This document shows, in pieces, positions 15,114 to 24,065 of a stretch of 34,274 nt of DNA; within the stretch, counting starts at the first letter, position 1; the number at the start of each line of letters is the position of its first letter. Below the pieces are notes generated by a model. That model was not told where the DNA came from. It did no database searches and saw only the letters and a program-made list of their open reading frames with translations. A program made the position numbers and the translations under genes. This DNA is from an uncultured Nitrospira sp. (lineage in GTDB: Bacteria; Nitrospirota; Nitrospiria; Nitrospirales; Nitrospiraceae), in NCBI GenBank assembly GCA_946479785.1, contig CAMLHQ010000035.1, positions 1 to 34,274 on the forward strand. Direction: 5' to 3'.

Positions 15114-18100
15114 CTACAAGGCTACCGCTCCGACCGGCTTCTGGGTGGGGCGAGGAGGCTCCCCGTCACCGGAGATCGTATTGGTAGGAAAATCAGCCGG
15201 TGCACGTTGGGGGCCAATCACATGGTAATAGAGGATGGGAATGACGATCAGGGTCAATAGTGTAGAAGTCCCGACCCCGAACAGCAGGGAGACAGCCAGC
15301 CCCTGGAAGATCGGATCCAAAATGATCACGAAGGCCCCGACCATCAGAGCAGCTGCGGTCAACAAGATTGGGCGCGTGCGGATTGCTCCGGCCTTGATGA
15401 CCGCTTCTCCCAGCGGCACTCCGGCCTGCTCCTGCAGTTGGATGAAATCGACGAGCAAGATTGAGTTCCTGACGATGATGCCGGCCAGCGCTATGAAGCC
15501 GATCATTGATGTGGCCGTGAAGTAGGCACCGGTCAACCAGTGCCCCGGCAGGATACCAATCAATGTGAGTGGAATGGGTGCCATGATAATGATAGGCGTG
15601 AGAAAGGATTGGAACTGTCCGACGATCAACAGATAGATCAGCAGCATCGCGACAGCAAATGCAATGCCCATGTCCCGGAAAGTTTCATAGGTGATCTGCC
15701 ATTCTCCGTCCCATTTCAAAGAAAGCGTGGCCTCCGACCACGGTTGCGAGGCATAGTGTTGCTCGATGACATACCCTTCTGGCGGACGATATGCTTCTAG
15801 TTTTTTCCCGACGCCCATCACACCATAGACCGGGCTTTCCGCCTTCTCAGCGCCTGGCCCGCCCACATCGCCGATGACATAGACGACCGGTTTCTGGTTT
15901 TTATGGTAGATCGCCTTGTCTTGAACGGTCTGCTCGAGCCGCAGCAATTCAGAGAGCTGGACCATGCCTCCGGCATTAGTTCGCAAGGCGATTTCACCAA
16001 AGTGTTCCAAGCCAGTCCGCTCAGCCAGAGGCAGGCGCAGGACGACCTGGACGGGACTCTTCTCCTGCTGAATATGGACCAGCCCGACTTTGTTCCCTTC
16101 GAGCGCCATGCCCAGAGTTTTAACGATTTCATCGGAAGGAATCCCCGCGAGCGCGGCTTTTGTACGATCAACCGTGAACACATACTTCACTTGGTCGGCC
16201 TCGATGTAATCGTCCACATCAACGACCCCTGACGTGGATTCGAACAGCGCACGCACGTCGCGCGCAAGAGCGATCTGTCGTTGGTAGTCTGGCCCATAGA
16301 TCTCTGCAACCAGGACAGACTGCACGGGTGGACCAGGCGGCACTTCAAGGACTTTCACATTGGCTCCGTAGGGGCGGGCAATCGCCTGCACCTCTGGACG
16401 GATACGTTGTGCGATCTCGTGACTTTGTGCGTTGCGCTCGTGCTTGGCGACGAGGTTGATTTGAATGTCCGCCTCGTGCGGTCGATCACGCAGGTAGTAG
16501 TGCCGCACGAGTCCGTTAAAATTGAACGGTGACGCCGTACCGACGTAGGCCTGATAGTCCCGCACTTCCGGGACGTTCCTGACATACCCCGTGAGGGCTT
16601 GAGCCACACGGGCGGTTTCCTCTAACGTTGTCCCTTCTGGCATATCGATAACCAATTGCAATTCGCTCTTATTGTCAAACGGCAACATCTTCACGACCAC
16701 GCTCCTGGTGTAGAAGAGAACAAAGGACCCGATCAGCAGCAGCACAATGACTCCCAGAAACCCGTATGCCATTACTGGGTGGGATAGCAGGGGCGTGAGA
16801 ACCCGTTGATAGAATCGATCGGTCCAGATGCTTTCTTGACCGTCGTGATCGACTCCCTTGACGACCGCTCCAGGTCGATAGCACGTTTGGCAGAACCAGG
16901 GAATCACGACAAAGGCGACTAGCAGCGAAAAAAACATGGCGATGGACGCATTGACGGGAATCGGCCGCATATAGGGCCCCATCAGCCCGGATACAAACGC
17001 CATCGGCAGCAAGGCGGCGATCACGGTAAATGTAGCCAGGATGGTCGGATTCCCCACTTCATCGACGGCATGGATCGAGGCCTCCCAATGGGGCCTGAGC
17101 CGCAGTGTCAGATGCCGATAGGTGTTCTCGACCACAACGATCGCATCATCAACCAAGATGCCAATGGAAAAGATGAGCGCGAAGAGCGTCACTCGATTGA
17201 TGGTATAGCCGATCAACATTGAGGTAAACAGCGTCAGCGCGAGCGTGAGAGGAATGGCGAGTGACACAACAAAAGCAGGACGAGGACCGAGCACCAGACC
17301 AAGGAAGACCACCACAGACACGACGGCAATGAAGAGATGCCAGAGCAGCTCGTTCGCCTTCTCATCCGCCGTGGCACCATAGTCCCGGGTGACGGACACG
17401 CGCACATCAGCGGGAATAATCGTTCCCTTTAGTTCCTCCGCTTTGCGAATCACCTCGCTGGCTACCGTCACTGCGTTAGTACCAGCCTGTTTGGCAATCG
17501 CTACCGTGACGGCCGGCGTCTCCTCTCCACTTCGTTCCCCGAACCAGACGTAATGGGTCGTCTCGCTCGGCCCATCGATCACTGTAGCGACCTGGCGCAG
17601 ATACACCGGACGCTGCTCGTGGATCCCTACAACCAATGACTCTAGATCTTCACGTGACCGGATAAATCGACCGGTCTCCACGAGGAAGCTTTGATTCCGG
17701 CTCTCGAAGCGGCCCGTGGGTAGCGCCAGATTTTCACTTCGAACCACGCCGGCAACTTGAAGCGGTGTGAGGCCGTAGGCCTTTAACCGCGTGGAGTCGA
17801 TTTGAACCTGCAGTTCGCGCGCACGTCCCCCAACAATGAACCCACCCGCAGTGCCTGGTACCTTCTTCGCATCTTCCAGGAGCTGTTCTGCCATTTGATA
17901 GAGTTGGAATTCGGCATACCGCTGACTCGACAACGTCAGTGTTACAATCGGCACGTCATTGATATCGCGTGGTTTGACAAGAAATTGGGCGGCGCCCGGC
18001 GGCAGAAGGTCTTGATTGGACATGAGCTTGTCATACAAATCCACGAGGCTCTGCTCCATCGGCTCGCCGACATAAAAACGGACAATGACGAGCGCCCCAC

Positions 18101-18401
18101 CAGGGCGAGAGATCGAATAGACGTACTCGATGGTCTTGATCTCGGACAACTTCCGCTCAAATGGCCTGGCGAGTTGTTCTTCAACCACTTTGGCGGAGGC
18201 CCCGGGAAAAGGCAGCCACACATCCGCCATGGGGACCACAATCTGCGGTTCTTCTTCACGGGGAGTGATGAGGACAGCAAAAATCCCAAGTAGGAGGGTG
18301 CTGATCATGATCAACGGCGTGAGCTTGCTGCCAATGAACAGTGCAGCAATTCGGCCACTCAGCCCGGGTCGATAGGAACCAGTGGATGGAGAGGGTTTCA
18401 T
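15114..18401 (-). CDS. RND-family efflux pump permease
   Basis: A 1095-residue inner-membrane transporter with the classic two-fold layout: a membrane segment at about 25-45, a large periplasmic loop to about 350, a block of membrane helices to about 540, a second periplasmic loop and a C-terminal helix block. The proton-relay Asp pair is present in GILVDDAIVVVEN (Asp418-Asp419). AREQ-like features typical of the family include PFPGASAKVVEEQLARPFE (about 64-82) and the SMIGFIALAGIIVRNSILLVDF region near the end. The pump would be driven by protons and export a small toxic compound or metal; the substrate cannot be told. The start MKPSPS at 18401 overlaps the adaptor gene stop in ATGA, giving translational coupling. 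Confidence 0.93.
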   Translation of the reverse strand: MKPSPSTGSYRPGLSGRIAALFIGSKLTPLIMISTLLLGIFAVLITPREEEPQIVVPMADVWLPFPGASAKVVEEQLARPFERKLSEIKTIEYVYSISRPGGALVIVRFYVGEPMEQSLVDLYDKLMSNQDLLPPGAAQFLVKPRDINDVPIVTLTLSSQRYAEFQLYQMAEQLLEDAKKVPGTAGGFIVGGRARELQVQIDSTRLKAYGLTPLQVAGVVRSENLALPTGRFESRNQSFLVETGRFIRSREDLESLVVGIHEQRPVYLRQVATVIDGPSETTHYVWFGERSGEETPAVTVAIAKQAGTNAVTVASEVIRKAEELKGTIIPADVRVSVTRDYGATADEKANELLWHLFIAVVSVVVFLGLVLGPRPAFVVSLAIPLTLALTLFTSMLIGYTINRVTLFALIFSIGILVDDAIVVVENTYRHLTLRLRPHWEASIHAVDEVGNPTILATFTVIAALLPMAFVSGLMGPYMRPIPVNASIAMFFSLLVAFVVIPWFCQTCYRPGAVVKGVDHDGQESIWTDRFYQRVLTPLLSHPVMAYGFLGVIVLLLIGSFVLFYTRSVVVKMLPFDNKSELQLVIDMPEGTTLEETARVAQALTGYVRNVPEVRDYQAYVGTASPFNFNGLVRHYYLRDRPHEADIQINLVAKHERNAQSHEIAQRIRPEVQAIARPYGANVKVLEVPPGPPVQSVLVAEIYGPDYQRQIALARDVRALFESTSGVVDVDDYIEADQVKYVFTVDRTKAALAGIPSDEIVKTLGMALEGNKVGLVHIQQEKSPVQVVLRLPLAERTGLEHFGEIALRTNAGGMVQLSELLRLEQTVQDKAIYHKNQKPVVYVIGDVGGPGAEKAESPVYGVMGVGKKLEAYRPPEGYVIEQHYASQPWSEATLSLKWDGEWQITYETFRDMGIAFAVAMLLIYLLIVGQFQSFLTPIIIMAPIPLTLIGILPGHWLTGAYFTATSMIGFIALAGIIVRNSILLVDFIQLQEQAGVPLGEAVIKAGAIRTRPILLTAAALMVGAFVIILDPIFQGLAVSLLFGVGTSTLLTLIVIPILYYHVIGPQRAPADFPTNTISGDGEPPRPTQKPVGAVAL

Positions 18402-19447
18402 GGGTTCGTCGGTGCTTTGACGGAGTCCAGGATCTGCACGGTAGCCCCGTCTACTCCTCTGAATCCATCGAGAAACACCTGCTCGCCGAGGCTGAGACCT
18501 GAGAGGACCTCTACTGTTTGCTCGAACGTGCGGCCGACCCGTACCCATCGGAGATGTGCAACATTGTCAGGACTCACGACAAATACACCGGTCAACTCGC
18601 CGCGTTCGACCAGGGCAGATTTTGGGATGACTGTTGTCTGACTGACACCCTTATCAAGCTGTAGACGGCCGAACATGCCAGACTTCAACCCCGTCGTTGT
18701 CGGTAAGTCTACCTTCACCATAAATGTGTGCGTCTGTGGATCGCCGGCCGGCAGAATTTGTGACACGCTTCCGGTCAAGGCCTGCCCGCCGATCGCATCA
18801 ATCAAGACAGGAATCTGATCGCCACGCGACACAGCGCGCACATCCCCCTCCGCGACCGTAGCCTCCAGGCGAAGATGCTGTGAGTCTTCCATTTTGAGAA
18901 GCGGCTGTCCTGGTGAGGCCAATTCACTTTCTTCCACTTTTTTCTCGGTGATCACCCCGTCAAACGGAGCTTTGACGACGGTGTAGCTCAACTGCGCCAG
19001 GACCGCCTTTCGGTTCGCCTCGGCCACTTTGAACGCACGGGTCGCATTCTCCAACTCCTGTTTGGAGACGGCGTCCTTCTGATACAGGGCTGTCATCCGA
19101 CGCAGATGAGCCTTCGCGTTCTCGCTCTCCGCGTCCGCGCGAGCGAGATCCGCCCGGAGATCCCGATTGTCCAACACGACCAGGACCTGGCCCTTGGCGA
19201 CACTCACGCCTTCCCGCACCAAGACTTTTTCGATGGTCCCTTGAATTTTGCTCGACAGCGTCGCTTGATAGATAGCCGCCACCTGGCCTGTCACCTCGAC
19301 CCGGATCGGTACTTGAGCGGTGCGGACCTCAAACATCTTAGCTTGAATAGTCGATTGCGAAGAGGCAGAGACAGCGGGAGTGGACGGGGCCTCGCCGGGC
19401 CCACACCCGGCGATTGCGATCAGGAAAACTGACGCGAGTCGTTTCAC
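18398..19447 (-). CDS. RND efflux periplasmic adaptor (membrane fusion lipoprotein)
   Basis: A 349-residue lipoprotein with a GTG start at 19447, chosen because it has GAGGG seven bases upstream and gives a standard signal peptide ending AIAGC (Cys15). Domains follow in adaptor order: a lipoyl half (about 50-90, with GTIEKVLVREGVSVAKGQVL), an alpha hairpin (about 95-150), the second lipoyl half (VVKAPFDGVITEKKVEES), a beta barrel and a membrane-proximal domain (SALVERGELTGVFVV). It links the inner-membrane pump to the outer channel. Its stop overlaps the pump start, and it is preceded after 26 bases by the DUF2892 gene. A longer ATG frame from 19519 overlaps that gene and is rejected. Confidence 0.9.
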   Translation of the reverse strand: MKRLASVFLIAIAGCGPGEAPSTPAVSASSQSTIQAKMFEVRTAQVPIRVEVTGQVAAIYQATLSSKIQGTIEKVLVREGVSVAKGQVLVVLDNRDLRADLARADAESENAKAHLRRMTALYQKDAVSKQELENATRAFKVAEANRKAVLAQLSYTVVKAPFDGVITEKKVEESELASPGQPLLKMEDSQHLRLEATVAEGDVRAVSRGDQIPVLIDAIGGQALTGSVSQILPAGDPQTHTFMVKVDLPTTTGLKSGMFGRLQLDKGVSQTTVIPKSALVERGELTGVFVVSPDNVAHLRWVRVGRTFEQTVEVLSGLSLGEQVFLDGFRGVDGATVQILDSVKAPTNP

Positions 19448-19473
19448 GCTCGAACCCTCAACGATGCGCCATA

Positions 19474-19662
19474 CTATTCTTGAACGCCGAGCTTTCTCAA
19501 TAAGGCCATCATCGGACACCAGCCGGTGAAGGCGGACTGGATCAAGTTCACTGCCACGAAGGCAGCAAAGTAATTCCAGTAGGGGTGGACCATAGCACCC
19601 AGGAAGACAGCGAGAAGGACGAAGGCCCCGGCAATCAATCGCAAGAGTTCATTGAGCTTCAT
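19474..19662 (-). CDS. DUF2892 (YgaP-type) small membrane protein
   Basis: A 62-residue protein with two membrane segments (about 8-25 and 28-45) and the family ending FTGWCPMMALLRKLGV, which contains the conserved C-P pair. GGAGG lies six bases before the ATG. Proteins of this family are found alone or fused to rhodanese domains and often sit in sulfur or metal stress loci. Here it lies between the sulfide:quinone oxidoreductase gene (75 bases upstream) and the efflux adaptor gene (26 bases downstream), all on the same strand. This suggests one operon linking sulfur chemistry with export. Its exact role is unknown. Confidence 0.85.
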   Translation of the reverse strand: MKLNELLRLIAGAFVLLAVFLGAMVHPYWNYFAAFVAVNLIQSAFTGWCPMMALLRKLGVQE

Positions 19663-19737
19663 AGTGTTCCTCCTTTCCTCTTACTTGTATGAGGCGGAGC
19701 CGGAGCAAAGGATTCTTCAGCGGCCGGGCTTGCCGAG

Positions 19738-20985
19738 TCAGCCGGCTTTCTCGAGTTTCGTGATGCCTATTGTCCGAAGAATGGCCTTCTCAAAATACGG
19801 CTCGCTGATACCCCGCTTCATTTTCATCAGGAAGTATTTTTCGAGCGCGATTTTAGCCAGGTGTACCCATTTGCCTTTTCTCGCCCAGGTGACATTCCGC
19901 GGAGCCATTTGCGGCAAAGCGACAAACGCCATCCCGGTATCGCCCATGTCCGCGAGACAAATCGCATTCCAGGTGGCCGTGTCTTTCTTCTGGCTGTTGT
20001 CGATGTCGGCTTTGATGTTATGCACAGCGGCTGAGACCATCGACTCGATCATATATCCGGTCTTGGGCGCGCCGGTCGGGATCGGCGTTTGCTCGACCGG
20101 CGGGATTGCCACACATACCCCTACTGCATAGATGTTCCTGTATTTCGGATTCGCCTGATAGGCATCGATGTTGACGAAACCCTTCGGATTGCACAATCCC
20201 GACGTGCTGGCTACCGCATCCACACCGGCAAAGGGCGGGATAAACATCGAGTAGCGGAACGGGATCTCCTGTCCATCCTCCAGCAGCAGCTTACCCGGTT
20301 GCACCTCTTTGATCGCCACGTTCGGTATCGGCTTGATGGAATGTTCGGCAAATTCATCTTCCATCAGCCGGCGGGACTTCCCGACGCCGGCCAATCCCAT
20401 ATGTCCGATGTAGGGTTCAGGTGTGACGAAGTAGATGGGGACTTTCTTCCGAAGCTTTTTCTGGCGCAGATCCGCATCCAGGATAAAGGCCATTTCATAG
20501 GCCGGTCCAAAGCAGGAGGCTCCTTGCGCCGCCCCTACGACAATGGGGCCCGGATCCTTCAGAAAACTCTGATAGGCCCCCCAGGCTTGCTCCGCATGGT
20601 CCACGTTACAGACCGATTGAGTGTAGCCACTAGGGCCGAGTCCTGGCACTGCGCCGAAGTTTAGTTTTGGACCTGTAGCAACAATTAAATAGTCGTAGGG
20701 TACTTCGCCTTTGGCGGTGACGACTCGGTTCTGGTCTGGTTCGATTCGGTCTGCGGTCGCATGGACAAACTCAATGCCCTTTTTCTCCAATACAGGGCCC
20801 AAGGAAAAACTGATGTCCTTGCGCTTGCGCCATCCGACAGCAACCCAGGGATTGGACGGCACAAAGTGAAACGACTCGACGTTTGAGATCACCGTGACTG
20901 TGTGTTTCTTGTCCAACAGGGCCCGCGCCTCGTAGGCCGCCGGCAGTCCTCCAATTGAGGCTCCAATAATCGCCACTCGTGCCAT
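19738..20985 (-). CDS. sqr: Sulfide:quinone oxidoreductase-like flavoprotein
   Basis: A 415-residue FAD enzyme. The N-terminal dinucleotide motif is VAIIGASIGGLPAAYEA (4-20), and a second FAD-contact strand, NIYAVGVCVAIPP, lies at 284-296. Three Cys sit where the catalytic Cys of sulfide:quinone oxidoreductase are expected: Cys126 (SVCNVD), Cys158 (GASCFGP) and Cys343 (ICLADMGDTG). The KTGYMIESMV block is also typical. The C-terminal amphipathic segment (about 375-400) would bind the membrane. The enzyme oxidises sulfide to sulfane sulfur and passes electrons to quinone. GGAGG seven bases before the ATG supports the start. It is the first gene of a minus-strand run ending in an RND efflux system, consistent with a detoxification role; energy gain from sulfide is also possible. 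Confidence 0.85.
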   Translation of the reverse strand: MARVAIIGASIGGLPAAYEARALLDKKHTVTVISNVESFHFVPSNPWVAVGWRKRKDISFSLGPVLEKKGIEFVHATADRIEPDQNRVVTAKGEVPYDYLIVATGPKLNFGAVPGLGPSGYTQSVCNVDHAEQAWGAYQSFLKDPGPIVVGAAQGASCFGPAYEMAFILDADLRQKKLRKKVPIYFVTPEPYIGHMGLAGVGKSRRLMEDEFAEHSIKPIPNVAIKEVQPGKLLLEDGQEIPFRYSMFIPPFAGVDAVASTSGLCNPKGFVNIDAYQANPKYRNIYAVGVCVAIPPVEQTPIPTGAPKTGYMIESMVSAAVHNIKADIDNSQKKDTATWNAICLADMGDTGMAFVALPQMAPRNVTWARKGKWVHLAKIALEKYFLMKMKRGISEPYFEKAILRTIGITKLEKAG

Positions 20986-21248
20986 AAGGTCACCTCCAAG
21001 ATGAGTAACACGTAGGATGCGAAGTAATCAGTGTTGAAGAGCGAAAAGGGCTATCTCAGTGCACCTCTTCTCGCATACTGCAAGGAGAGAACCATTTATT
21101 CTTGGAACAAATGCCGATTTCGGTCAGGAAATGAACAGGTTCGGAAAAAGATTCTTGGTAGACACTGGTAGCGCCGTGGAATCCTGCGACAGCCCCGTAC
21201 AGCCGCTGTAGCGGAAAGCAACAGGCTGTCGAGAAGCTGTCTGTCCTA

Positions 21249-21261
21249 GTCGCCGGCTCCA
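21249..21261 (+). repeat. tRNA 3' end copy 2 (possible attachment-site core)
   Basis: GTCGCCGGCTCCA is an exact copy of the last 13 bases of tRNA-Thr (5587-5599), in the same orientation. The flanking bases do not continue as tRNA sequence, so this is an isolated 3'-end fragment. Confidence 0.45.
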
Positions 21262-21394
21262 CTCTTTTCACTTAATTAGAGTCTCTTAGATTTTTCCGGG
21301 CCCCTGGCCAAGATGCACCAACTTTAGCGCCACCTCGTACCGGTTTCGTATTCGTCCTCCTACACCCATACAATACAGGCACATTCTCCAGGCC

Positions 21395-21520
21395 TCAGCA
21401 TTTCAGAAAAATCAGCATCTTCCGAACGTCTTTCAGGCGGGCATGAGGATTGCCGATACACTTCTTTGGATAGGCACGCTTGTCACTAGCAGACTTGAGT
21501 TGTTGGTACACGTACAAGAC
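21395..21520 (-). pseudogene. Possible GIY-YIG nuclease relic
   Basis: Reading minus-strand codons from about 21520, the frame gives LYVYQQLKS, then a stretch with CIGNPHARLKD. This resembles the first half of a GIY-YIG domain (Y-V-Y-x-L-x-S ... Y-I-G-x-T-x-D-L-x-x-R-L). The frame stops about 40 codons in, and the second Tyr of the motif is changed. No full gene remains. The match is short and could be chance. Confidence 0.3.
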
Positions 21521-21569
21521 GCCTTCACTAAAACTCTCCCGGTCAAGGAAGCTCTTCTTGATAAAAACT

Positions 21570-23057
21570 ATGCAGGCACGCAAATATTTGTTCGGCTCTC
21601 TCTTTGTTATCGTGACGCTTGCCATCCGCATGCTGCTCGCGCAACGGAAACAGGCGGAAGCGGAGCTCAAGGCGATCGCCTGGCTGTTGCGAGAGGGCAG
21701 GAAACCATTCAGCGTGCCTAAACTGCAGCCTTATGGAGAATTGACGGAGCTTAACACGGCGCAGACCATTCTTCGTACGGTTGGGAAGGATCTACTCGTC
21801 AATGTAGCTGGTGATACGCTGCATCTGATCGGTACCTCAGGTTCGGTGTGCGAAAAAAACGGGGACTACGCCTCTTGTCTAGTCGCATCCGATTGGTGCC
21901 GATTTCTAGACGACGCGTCGCGTACCCGTTGTGCCGCGACCGACAATCGGGCTGCCTTGGCGAGCGGCGAATGGCATTGTCGTGACTCATGTAAGGAGGT
22001 GTCGACCCGCTCGATGGAGACAGGCGAACCGGTCGACCTACCGTGCAAAGGCGGAATCAATCTCTACGCGGCGCCGATCAAGGTCGACGGAGAAACCGTC
22101 GGAAGCATCAGTATTGGGTACGGGGATCCGCCGAAAGACGACGGGCGGCTGATAGAAGTGGCCGAACGTTACGGCGTCCCGCTGGAGAAGCTCCGCGAAC
22201 TCAGTGCAAACATGCCGTCTCGACCGCAATTTATCGTGGCGGTCGCGAAAGCCCGGTTGCGGAGTGCGGCGGTCTTGTTGGGCGAGATCATCAAGCGGAA
22301 ACGCGCTGAAGAAGCCTTGGCCGATATGACGAAAAACCTCGAAGAACGAATTACCGAGCGCACGGAGAAACTCGTCCATTCTCAGGAGCAGCTCCGTGCG
22401 TTGGCCACAGAGTTGAATCTTGCCGAGCAGCAGGAGCGCAAACGGCTGGCTGCTGAGCTGCACGATCACCTGCAACATCTACTGGTACTGGCCAAGTTGA
22501 AGATCGGTCAAGGGAAGCGGTATGCCCAGCCTATTCCTGCTCTCATCGATCTCATGAAACAAATTGACGAAGTTTTGTCCGATTCCCTCCGGTATACCCG
22601 AACCTTGGTCGCTGAATTAAGTCCTCCGGTATTAAGAGATTATGGGCTCCCCGCGGCACTGAAATGGCTGGGCGACTATATGCAGAAACATTCCATGACC
22701 GTGACGGTGACGGTGCCGGAACCGAACGAGCTAACCTTGCCGGAGGACCAAGCGGTGCTGCTGTTTCAGTCTGTGCGTGAACTCCTGATTAACGCCTCCA
22801 AATACGCGGGGACCGGCGAAGCCAGCGTCACACTCGAACAGCGCGAGGATCAGTTACGAATACAAGTGCGCGATGAAGGGGTAGGCTTCGATCTGACTGC
22901 CGCCGCTTCTGCTGGTGAGGCACCGGCCGGAGGGGTGTCATCCAGATTTGGGCTATTCAGTATACGGGAACGGATGATGGCGCTCGGGGGATCGTTCGAC
23001 ATTCAATCTGCTCCGGGAAAGGGTGCCACGGCGACGCTGATCCTCCCGCTGAGTTAG
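21570..23057 (+). CDS. NarL-family histidine kinase with Cys-rich PocR-type sensor
   Basis: A 495-residue kinase. One hydrophobic segment lies at about 7-23, followed by a PocR-like ligand-binding domain (about 60-215) with the family ending INLYAAPIKVDGETVG...IGYGDPP. The domain is rich in Cys: 94, 103, 110, 121, 137, 141 and 159. A coiled coil (about 240-285) leads to the HisKA_3 dimerisation box QQERKRLAAELHDH, with His298 the expected phospho-acceptor. The HATPase domain has the N box RELLINASKYA, the G1 box DEGVGFD and FGLFSIRERM. With a single membrane segment the sensor should face the cytoplasm, so it may sense an internal metal or redox state. The ATG at 21570 is uncertain: the frame is open from TTG 21480. 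No response regulator gene is adjacent. Confidence 0.85.
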   Translation: MQARKYLFGSLFVIVTLAIRMLLAQRKQAEAELKAIAWLLREGRKPFSVPKLQPYGELTELNTAQTILRTVGKDLLVNVAGDTLHLIGTSGSVCEKNGDYASCLVASDWCRFLDDASRTRCAATDNRAALASGEWHCRDSCKEVSTRSMETGEPVDLPCKGGINLYAAPIKVDGETVGSISIGYGDPPKDDGRLIEVAERYGVPLEKLRELSANMPSRPQFIVAVAKARLRSAAVLLGEIIKRKRAEEALADMTKNLEERITERTEKLVHSQEQLRALATELNLAEQQERKRLAAELHDHLQHLLVLAKLKIGQGKRYAQPIPALIDLMKQIDEVLSDSLRYTRTLVAELSPPVLRDYGLPAALKWLGDYMQKHSMTVTVTVPEPNELTLPEDQAVLLFQSVRELLINASKYAGTGEASVTLEQREDQLRIQVRDEGVGFDLTAAASAGEAPAGGVSSRFGLFSIRERMMALGGSFDIQSAPGKGATATLILPLS

Positions 23058-23112
23058 AGACTTATTGACCTCTGCTACCACGCTGCTACCAGGATAGGGC
23101 AAACCAGCCCCC

Positions 23113-23133
23113 TCCGGCCCCATTTCGGCCGGA
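23113..23133 (+). terminator. Hairpin after the histidine kinase gene
   Basis: TCCGGCC (23113-23119) pairs perfectly with GGCCGGA (23127-23133) across a 7-base loop. It starts 56 bases after the kinase stop. The T-run (AATCTTTACT) is weak. Confidence 0.5.
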
Positions 23134-23234
23134 AATCTTTACTGTCTCAATCGAAGAAGTTTACCTGGCCTAGCGAATCCGCTAACAAGCTCTGGGGGTC
23201 ATTATGATAGCTTCCCTTCCCCAAGGGAGGCAGG

Positions 23235-23498
23235 ATGGCGCGAAGGAGAAGGGTACGGCTCACGAGGGAACTCGTATGGGATGTCAATGAATGGCAGTGG
23301 GCATGGCACATAGCCATGGTGCGGATCGATGGAGCGCCCACCATCGTGGCAGAACAAATCGCTTTTCACCATGCACTGGAGATGCTCGACCGTGGCTTCG
23401 CCTCCGGTGATGCGTTTCAGTTTCAGCTTGGCGTGCTCACGATGATGGACTGTTGCCATGAGGCAATTGAACGGGGTGATTGTTGCCAGTGGTGGTGA
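23235..23498 (+). CDS. Small hypothetical protein
   Basis: An 87-residue protein that I cannot assign to a family. It begins with a very basic segment (RRRRVRLTR), is rich in Trp and His in the middle (VWDVNEWQWAWHIAMVRIDG) and ends with Cys and Trp (CCHEAIERGDCCQWW). GGGAGG lies four bases before the ATG at 23235, which is the main support for it. A minus-strand frame overlaps it but has no such site. It has no signal peptide or membrane segment, and the paired Cys residues could bind a metal. Neighbouring genes on both sides are separate units. Confidence 0.5.
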   Translation: MARRRRVRLTRELVWDVNEWQWAWHIAMVRIDGAPTIVAEQIAFHHALEMLDRGFASGDAFQFQLGVLTMMDCCHEAIERGDCCQWW

Positions 23499-23775
23499 AC
23501 CGGCTTCGCTGTTCCCCTTGCTTTACGACAACAACAAATCCTCGCTGGTGTTTAGATCAGAGTCGGCCGATCTCTTTCCATGCCGCGTCGGGGGAGTCTC
23601 CTAGGGTCGATCTCAGAAGGACCGCGATTTACAATAGCCAGGATCGGCGTTCAGCATACATCCGGGGTTATCGGGCTCCTCACCTTGAGGTCCATCGTGT
23701 GCACGGGATCGTCTGCAAAAACTGTGGTTTTCACGGGTAGACCATTTCGCCAGTCGCGCGTACAAGCTTGCGGTC

Positions 23776-23949
23776 ATGGAACGTATCGAACCACGGCCCG
23801 TCATGCGGTGTTGGAAGTGCAAGGGCCCGCTCAGTTCCGAGACGGCGATCAACATGCAGACTGGCGTCTCCGTCCAACAGTTCGTCTGTCTCAACTGTGG
23901 CCGTCGCTGGCATGCGGGTAACAAACCACGACCGCTCATAGCCGCCTGA
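23776..23949 (+). CDS. Very small zinc-ribbon protein
   Basis: A 57-residue protein. Two Cys pairs, CWKC (12-15) and CLNC (38-41), with CGRRWH after the second, form a clear zinc-ribbon pattern with 22 residues between the pairs. The frame runs ATG to TGA without interruption. No good ribosome site is seen, and several longer antisense frames overlap, so the call rests on the motif. Such proteins often bind nucleic acid or act as small adaptors; no role can be given. Confidence 0.5.
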   Translation: MERIEPRPVMRCWKCKGPLSSETAINMQTGVSVQQFVCLNCGRRWHAGNKPRPLIAA

Positions 23950-24065
23950 TCTCGACTCACGTTGCCTTCCACCTGAGGTGCCATGTCTTTGGCATGCCCC
24001 GCGGAGCGGGGTGAAGTGCTGAGGTAGTGGAGCCGCTTTCAACACACGCAGTGCCCGCTGGCGGG

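Larger units (their letters stand above)
20986..21569. other. Intergenic region with element relics
   Basis: This holds the promoter region of the sulfide-oxidoreductase gene (not resolved), the second copy of the tRNA 3' end (21249-21261), a possible GIY-YIG nuclease relic (21395-21520) and the uncertain start region of the histidine kinase gene. Confidence 0.4.

Noticed and set aside
23202..23459. 85-codon minus-strand frame
   Set aside because: Overlaps the plus-strand gene at 23235, which has a GGGAGG site; this frame has none.
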